Part shown: positions 57,461 to 64,000 of the stretch, piece after piece | Layout: each line of letters opens with the position of its first letter | Numbering within the stretch: the first letter of the stretch is position 1 | From: Megascapheus bottae | Taxonomy: Eukaryota > Chordata > Mammalia > Rodentia > Geomyidae | NCBI GenBank assembly: GCA_024803745.1 | Contig: JANJXV010000004.1 | Location: 52,828,358-52,892,357 of the forward strand | DNA length: 64,000 nt | Direction: 5' to 3' | Notes under the pieces: generated by a model | Seen by the model: only the letters and a program-made list of their open reading frames with translations | What the model was told of the DNA's origin: nothing | Databases searched by the model: none | Made by a program: the position numbers and the translations under genes

Positions 57461-58525
57461 CATTCATCCCATCTTCATGATCCTCAGCCACATGTCTGCC
57501 TGGCATGAAGTTCACTCCTCCCTTCCACACATGCTCCAGTTGTTACTAAAATATTCATCTTCCACACTTCCCACCATGCAGAGCAGGTGTACTGGGCTAC
57601 CTCTGGAGCCTGGGACTTCCTGCCCTCTAAATGCAGTAGGTGACCCACAGCTTGACATTCGATGTCAGTGGCCGACGGTCCCCAATTAAACCATGTTCAA
57701 AGCAGGAGGAGTTTGGTGCTTCTGTATTTTTTCACCCTGAGCATTCAGTGGCTTTCCTCCTTGATTCGGGATCACAGCCAACGTGGAAGTCGAAATCCTT
57801 TCTGACAACGTTTGTTGGATTGCCACAGTGAATTAGTCCAGATCCCTGTGGACTTCCTTTCTTTTTGTGCCAGCTTGTCACAGTAGCAGCAGCAAGGAGG
57901 GTGACCTGGTGCTTTTAGTCTAGACATACAGTCATCAGAGGCCCTCGGGGCTCTGGGCAAATTTACAAGCTTTTGAGACAAGGGCCTTTCTGATAACAAA
58001 ACCAACACCTGATAATTGACACCCTAAAGATAGAGAGCTCTGCAGAGAAATACAAAACTGACAGCTTTCCCAGCATGTCCTACCATTTCACCCTGTCGAC
58101 TTTTGCCTTGCTTGAAGATGTCGGCTTTGTATCCAAAACTCTTTATAATAACACTACAGTCTCGTCTTGGGCACATAGCACGGCCAACCCCCAGCCATGG
58201 GAAAGTGTGCCCCCCATATTGGAGTGTTACCCCCACTCCATTGCTTTTTGGAATCCAGAGCTGCTGCATCAGCCTTCCCGGTGATGCCAGCAGAAAAATG
58301 TTCTAGTTCCTTCCTCCTAGGCCTGCCATACTCAGGGAACATTCTGCAAAAATAACCAGATAGTCATATAGATAGATCTTTGATCCTGAGAACCTATGTC
58401 CAACCTTCCATCTGGGGCAAAGAAGGATGATACAGAAGAGAAGTGCCTCAGTAGGGTAAGAATTCACATCACAATCTCCTTCATACCATGAAAGGTTAAG
58501 AATATCAAATTAAAAAGCACGCTTG
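57461..58525. other. Unique noncoding sequence with overlapping chance ORFs
   Basis: Short ORFs occur on both strands (for example 57772-58008 minus and 58075-58284 plus). None shows a recognisable domain, and they overlap each other in opposite frames. I do not call any as genes. Confidence 0.45.
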
Positions 58526-58527
58526 CC

Positions 58528-58755
58528 GGTTGCCAGTGGCTCGTGCCTATAATCCCCGCTACTCAGGAGACTGAGATCTGAGAATCTCGGCTCCAAGCCA
58601 GCCCAGGCAAAAATGTCTGTGAAACTCCCATCTCCAATTAACTACCCAAAGGTTAGAAGTAGAGCTACTTTCACTCAAAGGGCAGAGTCACTACAGCCTG
58701 GAGCAAGAAGAAGCTCAGGGATGTATGTAGGCCTTGAGTTCAAGCCCCAGGGATG
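58528..58755 (+). mobile_element. 7SL-type plus Geo-type SINE, plus strand
   Basis: Left half: ggttgccagtggctcgtgcc, taatccccgctactcaggagactgagatctg. Right half: aagtagagctactttcactcaaagggcagag, gaagctcagggatg, gagttcaagccccaggg. It is complete but moderately diverged. Confidence 0.85.
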
Positions 58756-58877
58756 ACATGGAAAAGAAAATCCTTCAGAAAACAAAACAAGCAACAACAA
58801 CAACTCCTCTTGCTTCCAGAATAAACAAGGATAAAGATATATGTAAAGATTGTGTCCTCTTTGTCTGTCTTTGTCTC

Positions 58878-58881
<4 letters not shown>

Positions 58882-58919
<38 letters not shown>

Positions 58920-58925
58920 CACACT
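58882..58925. repeat. (CA)n microsatellite
   Basis: A (CA)n run of about 18 units at 58882-58918, with a short imperfect end. Confidence 0.97.
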
Positions 58926-61755
58926 CATGCATGTATCTCACATATAGCCTCTGAAACCAACTATTTTGTTTACGTAGTTTTGGGAATGCTTGCAGTGTGA
59001 TGTGGCAAGGTGCGAATTCCTTACAAAAAGAAAGTAGCACATACCAACGAGAGTTGCAGACCTTTGCACACACTCTCTCTGGCTGCACTGCAAGCCAGGG
59101 CTTAAGAACTAAAAATCTATCTCAGATAATTGACATTTATTTGATTGAAGCAGCAGGGTGTCCTCCATCACCATGGAAGGAGACCATATGGAAGAACAGT
59201 GCGAGTGGAGATAATGTTTGTCTACTGAGTGTGCCAATGTGTTTAGAGATTATTCACAGGGCTCTGGGGACTCCAGTATGATAATGTTTCAGCCAAATTA
59301 GAATCAGATTAATTGCTCTAATCTAATGGAAAGACAATGTTTATCAAATTATTGCTCTTTTCGCCACATGATATTGCAGTGTCATTATTCTTTGGGTTTA
59401 AGAAAGGAAATGAAAAGACTCTTGTAACACATCTGCTCAAGAGCCAGACGATAGTGCTTTCCCTCTACACGTGGGACTGTAATGCGCTTGACAATTGTGT
59501 GAAGTAACCAATAAATTAAAGTAAAAGATCTGTAGTGGATAAATCTGCTGGAGTCCAATGATACCGCTCATATTTTGATAAGACGGTCTAAAGTCAATTA
59601 ACTTTTTCCAGATCTGAGAGGGTTTTTTTGTTCATATTATATAGGGAGTGTTTCCCTCGACAAACATGGAAGTGTTTTTTGAAAAAAGAACCATTAAGAG
59701 GCACTTACACCAAAATTCTAAAACTCCTTCTCAAAATACAAAATGAGCGCCGATTCCAACACTCAGAAAGGAAATGAAATACTTAGAAACTCATGCTTGT
59801 AACTCTCTATGGATTTATGTGAAAGGGTGAAGTCATTACTGTCTTCTAAGACAAAGAGGACTCAGCTCTCCATCGCTTACCGTGATGTCCATTTTGCTGC
59901 CACTCTCAGGCCTGAGAATTCTTAGAGGCTTACATATGTCAAGCAGGTCTTGCTTCTGAGCACAGAAGAGAGTCACATCTGAGTCAGTGGCTTCGTGGAA
60001 AAGTGTTGAAAACTTGTCAGTGCTTCCTAACACCTACCAGGCTGGAAGCCCAACTCCAACAGAGAATTTGGGTTGGAAACAGGGAAGGGATTTTTCTGCC
60101 ATCTACATCTCTCTCCATAGGATGCCCTGTTGGTCGCTGTGGAGCATGGAGGAAGGATCAAATAGCACAATTTGTATGTTCACTCTTGTGTACACAGTAT
60201 TTAGACATAACAGCAGTGCAAAGATCTCTGCATTCATGAGTACCATGAGGAGACAACCGTCTGGCTTCTGCTATACCACATGACAAGTCCAATCATTGCC
60301 TTTTCTTTTAGAATTAGTGCACTCTGGAGAAGGATTTTAGCCAATGGAACCAGACAACAGAAAAAGAAGGAGATTATTTTCTTTATGGTAGTTTGCATCT
60401 ATGTGATAATTGCCACAGGAGGCAGAAACCTAACCTTTACTTCCTGGTTTAATTGGCTCTTCCATTTATTACACACAAAACCATCAATATCTTTGACTGG
60501 ACCTTCTTTTTGGTATCCATTCTCCATTTCCCTCAACTCTAAAATAGAATCACAGAAGCTGAAGCAAAATTTAGTCTAGAATACACATTTTAATGTAAGC
60601 CATGGCTCACTTTTCCTCGCTTGTACCCTGAAGTCACTTTTAGTGTTTGAAGGTTTTTTCAAAAGCCATGATTATACTATCATTACTGAGTTGTTCTAAA
60701 TAATGTCCTTTATGTTATTATAGCCTGAATTTGTGGGGCATCGAGACAAGGTTAGGCATGCATGAATAGAGTCGATTGCTCTCTGATCCATGAAAGCTCA
60801 AATCTTGCTGTGATTTTCATGTTGTTGCCTCAACAATGAACTCCCCTGTGTTGAAAAAAAATGTTATTTGTGATAAAGAAGTGAAGAATATCATAGTTAT
60901 ATTGATAGCTATTGAAACAATACTTTTCTAAGCCAAAGCACAAAGCTGTAGATCTTCATTAATCACAATGCACTGGAACAAAAGCAAATGAAACCACTGT
61001 AATTAACGATATGATGCCTGTAACCCCATCTGAATGCTTTCATTTCTTTGTAATTTAACAGTAAGGGTCTGAGAAATTATTTTAATCCCTAATTTTTGCA
61101 GTTCATTTGGAAAACTTGAATGACTCAGTCTGAAGCATATATCCATTTACATTTTTATTTTAAATGTTTTAATTATCACACTTCTCTAAACCCTACCCTA
61201 TCATTTAGAACCGAATTCCAAAACTTTCACAGTAAGCCAAGTGTTTGCAGAAACATCTGTCGAATTCTCACAAATATTATGAACATATATGTATATTGTG
61301 TATATGTATATATATCTTTTTCAATTCAAAGACATAAAACCATTCCTAACTCAGTTGAAGGAAGAAGGAATTACTTTAACAATACAAGTAAACAGTTATC
61401 ATTAGTTATCATCTTGGGACAATTTATAGTAAATACATAAGAACAATCTTCTAGGCTACAGATATTCATCTAATTGCAATGGAAATTCAAAATAAAGAGA
61501 ATTTGGTATTCAATAAAGTGAAAGAATGCTCTTATGAAGACAGTAGATATATGTTTGCCCTCAAGTACCCAAATCAATTTCAGGAGATGAAGAGAAAGGT
61601 AAAAAGGATGGCCAAAATAAAAGAAAAATGGAAAGAATGAAACATTGGTGAGACAAGGAAAAGAATCGCCTGTTGTCTGAGATAATATTCAGTAACTGAG
61701 ACTAAAGTTCAAAAATTAGCAAGAGAATGGTCCACAGAAAATGTTAAATAGAAGT
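58926..61755. other. Repeat-free noncoding sequence, possible conserved elements
   Basis: This is the longest stretch without recognised repeats. No exon is supported. Positions 59280-59640 contain dense TAAT/ATTA cores (aattagaatcagattaattgctctaatctaat), and 60730-61080 is similar in texture (gtaattaacgatatgatg). These look like conserved noncoding DNA, but I cannot test that here. Confidence 0.4.
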
Positions 61756-62466
61756 AGCTACATCAAAAAAAAAACTATACACGATGATCAAACAGTATTA
61801 ATCACAAGGATGCAAAGCTGGTTCAACATACGCAAGTCAATTAATATAATTCAACACATCAACAGGAGCAAGGACAAGAATGACATGATTGTCTCAATAG
61901 ATGCAGAAAAGGCATTTGACAAGATCCAACACCCCTTTATGCTAAAAGCTCTGGAGAAACTAGGAATCATTGGAACATTCCTCAGTATAATAAGGACTGT
62001 GTATGACAAACCCACAGCTAACATTATACTTAATGGCAAAAAGCTAAAACCATTTCCTCTAAAATCAGGAATGAGATATAACATAGTATTAGAATTCCTA
62101 CTCTTTAGCATAGTATTAGAATTCCTAACCAGAGCAATAAGGCAAGAAGCAAGCATAAAGGGGATCCAAATAGGGAACGAGGAAGTGAAACATTCCCTCT
62201 TTGCAGATGACATGATTCTGTATTTAAAGAATCCTGTGGACTCCACTCCCAAGCTTCTTGAGCTGATTCAAAACTTTGGTAATGTAGCAGGGTATAAAAT
62301 TAATCCTCAAAAATCAACTGCCTTCCTATATACCAACAATGAGAGGAACGAGGCAACAATCAGGAAAGCAACTCTTTTTGCAATAGCCTCAAAGAAAATA
62401 AAGTACCTAGGAATTAACTTAACTAAGAATGTAAAGGACCTTTATGATGAAAACTTTAAACCCTGA
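61741..62466 (+). pseudogene. L1 ORF2 reverse-transcriptase fragment with damaged motif B
   Basis: A 241-codon open frame covering the RT core. Motif A is present at about residues 52-60 (SIDAEKAFD, catalytic Asp54). Motif C is present at residues 154-157 (FADD, catalytic Asp156 and Asp157). Between them, residues 110-125 read [20 protein letters not shown], so the conserved QG/SP-type motif B that sits before LLFNIVLE in L1 RTs is missing. A 19-bp direct duplication explains the repeated IVLEFL. The frame ends at a frameshift (ENFKP, stop 62466) and continues in other frames at 62444-62659 and 62840-63067. The first ~15 residues precede recognisable L1 sequence. The RT is inactive. Confidence 0.9.
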
Positions 62467-64000
62467 AAAAGGAGCAGAACTGAGGAAATGGAAAAACCTC
62501 CCATGCTACTGGATTGGTAGAATTAACATCATGAAAATGGCAATCTTGCCAAGGGCTATCTACAAATTCAACACAATACCCATCAATATCCCATCTTTCT
62601 TTAAAGAAATAGAAGAGGCAATCCAAAATTTCATATGGAATCATAAAAGACCCGTATAGCAAAAACAATTCTTAGCAGAAAGAAAAGTGCAACAGAAATT
62701 TCAAAACCAAACTTTAGACTCTATTACAGGCCTATAGTAACTAAAACAGCTTGGTACTGGCACAAGAACAGGCCTGAAGACCAATGGAATAGAACTGAAG
62801 ACCTAGATATCAACCCACAGACCGATGGCCACCTAATCTTTGATAAGGGAGGCAAAAAAAATAGAATGGAAGAAAGACAGCCTCTTCAACAAGTGGTGCT
62901 GGCAGAATTGGTTAAGCACATGCAGAAAACTAAAGTTGGATCCTTCTTTGTCACCCTGCAGCAGGATTAACTCCAAATGGATCAAAGACATGGAGGTAAA
63001 AGCAGATACACTGAAAACTTTACAAGAAGGAATAGGAGATACACAAGGATTCCTTGGCACAGGTTGAAACTTTCTTAATAAGGACCAAGAATCACAACAA
63101 ATCAGAGAAAATCTGCATTAAACTGCAGAGCTTTTGTATGGCAAAGAGCATAGCTAACAAACTAATCAGAAAGCCTACAGAGTGAGAGAAGATCTTTACT
63201 AACCATACAACAGACAAAGGCCACATATCTAAAATATATCAACAGCTCAAAATATGGAATCACTCCAAAACTAATCTCCAAAGAAACAACCATCCATTAA
63301 AAGATGGGCCAAAGACTTAAGGAGAGACTTATCTGAAGAAGAATTAAGAACGGCCTATAGACACATGAAGAAATGCTCAACATCTCTGGTCATAAAAGAA
63401 ATGCAAATCAAAACAACTCTAAGATTCCACCTCACTCCAGTTAGAATGGCCAGGATCAAGAAAACTAATAACAACAGATGCTGGAGGGGATGTGGCCAGG
63501 AGGGATCACTACCTCACTGTTGGTGGGAGTGCAAACTCATTCAACCATTATGGAAAGCAGTATGGCAGTTCCTCAAAAGACTAAACATAGAGCTCCCCTA
63601 TGACCCAGCAATTCCACTACTTGGCATTTACCCAATCATTCAGAAACAAGGACATACTAAATCCACCAGCACAACAATGTTCATTGCAGCACTATTTACC
63701 ATAGCAAAGATATGGAACCAACCTAGATGTCCCTCAGTTGATGAGTGGGTCAACAAGATGTGGTATTTGTACACATGGAATTCTATGCCGCTGTCAGAAA
63801 GCATGACATTTGTTAGGAAATGGAAAGACTTAGAAAAAACTATATTAAGTGAAGTAAGCCAGACTCAAAGGAACATAGGCTCAATGGTTTCCCTCATTTG
63901 TCATAATCAGTAGAAACCTTGGGCTCTCCTAGCAAAGATTTGCAATAGAGCAAAACCTAGATACATAAGGCCATACAGTATGATGGTAAATGAAAGGACC
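61757..64000 (+). mobile_element. 5'-truncated L1 running off the window, plus strand
   Basis: L1 ORF2 begins within the RT domain at about 61757-61770 and runs on through the cysteine-rich motif, the ORF2 stop (about 63911) and into the 3' UTR, which is cut by the window end. This is the longest L1 here (over 2.2 kb). The 3' end and TSD lie outside the window. Confidence 0.95.
63365..63913 (+). pseudogene. L1 ORF2 C-terminal open frame (182 aa)
   Basis: The C-terminus of the same L1. The cysteine-rich motif CX3CX7HX4C is retained at C39, C43, H51 and C56 ([18 protein letters not shown]; Leu to Pro before the His). A frame change near [17 protein letters not shown] and a loss of a few codons (IAPF) distinguish it from 46333-46953. 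The end SLICHNQ and stop are conserved. It is not functional without the lost upstream frames. Confidence 0.9.

Noticed and set aside
57477..58342. Several overlapping ORFs of 60-80 aa near 57.5-58.3 kb
   Set aside because: They overlap in opposing frames, show no domain, and have no clear splice sites in a consistent order.
1..64000. CRISPR arrays, prokaryotic operons or phage
   Set aside because: No regularly spaced direct repeats with unique spacers were found. The mammalian SINEs, L1s and LTRs show this is a vertebrate chromosome.

Overview
This window is mammalian nuclear DNA, most likely from a rodent, and probably from a geomyoid (kangaroo rat, pocket mouse or pocket gopher). The strongest clue is the main SINE: an ID-like, tRNA-Ala-type left half joined to a right half with A-box-like and B-box-like motifs. 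This matches the dimeric IDL-Geo element described from Geomyoidea. The assignment rests on recognising repeats, not on a database search. Further support comes from a B4-like SINE, ID monomers, and one coherent rodent-type L1 family in many 5'-truncated copies.

I find no host protein-coding gene, no tRNA or rRNA gene, no CpG island and no CRISPR. All open reading frames with recognisable protein homology are broken pieces of L1 ORF2. The rest are chance ORFs in AT-rich DNA or translations of simple repeats. The window therefore looks like intergenic or deep intronic sequence.

Layout. 1-8.1 kb: an ancient L1, an L2 piece, MIRs, a GA microsatellite and a 146-bp L1 stub with target-site duplications (TSDs). 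9.6-14.5 kb: SINEs, an L1 tail, a 550-bp solo LTR with a 5-bp TSD (12629-13178) and an 80-bp tandem duplication. 17.8-21.3 kb: a dense SINE/L1 cluster with a SINE-L1 chimera and two L1 3' UTRs facing tail to tail. 22-29 kb: mostly unique, with CA and GAAA arrays and MIRs. 29.3-31.8 kb: an L1 tail, a compound GAAA/GCAA/GGAA array and three IDL-Geo copies. 31.8-39.8 kb: mostly unique, with a 124-bp L1 stub, a SINE, a striking hairpin at 36218-36320, an MLT1-like LTR, an L2 end and a probable DNA-transposon fossil. 39.8-48.4 kb: L1-rich, with three minus-strand young-type L1s, one older plus-strand L1, a B4-like SINE, a GA-rich tract and an ancient L1. 48.4-53.8 kb: SINEs, one nested in another, and a 2.16-kb L1 with perfect TSDs. 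53.8-61.7 kb: mostly unique, with MIR, L2 and MLT1 relics. 61.76-64.0 kb: an L1 ORF2 fragment running off the window.

The biology is retrotransposition history. The L1 copies are defective, but their family supplied the machinery: many L1 and SINE copies carry 12-17 bp TSDs and A-rich or TA-rich tails typical of target-primed reverse transcription. The items most worth a second look are the hairpin, the SINE-L1 chimera, the shared L1 truncation point, the reverse-transcriptase motif B replacement, and two pairs of repeats I could not assign to a family.
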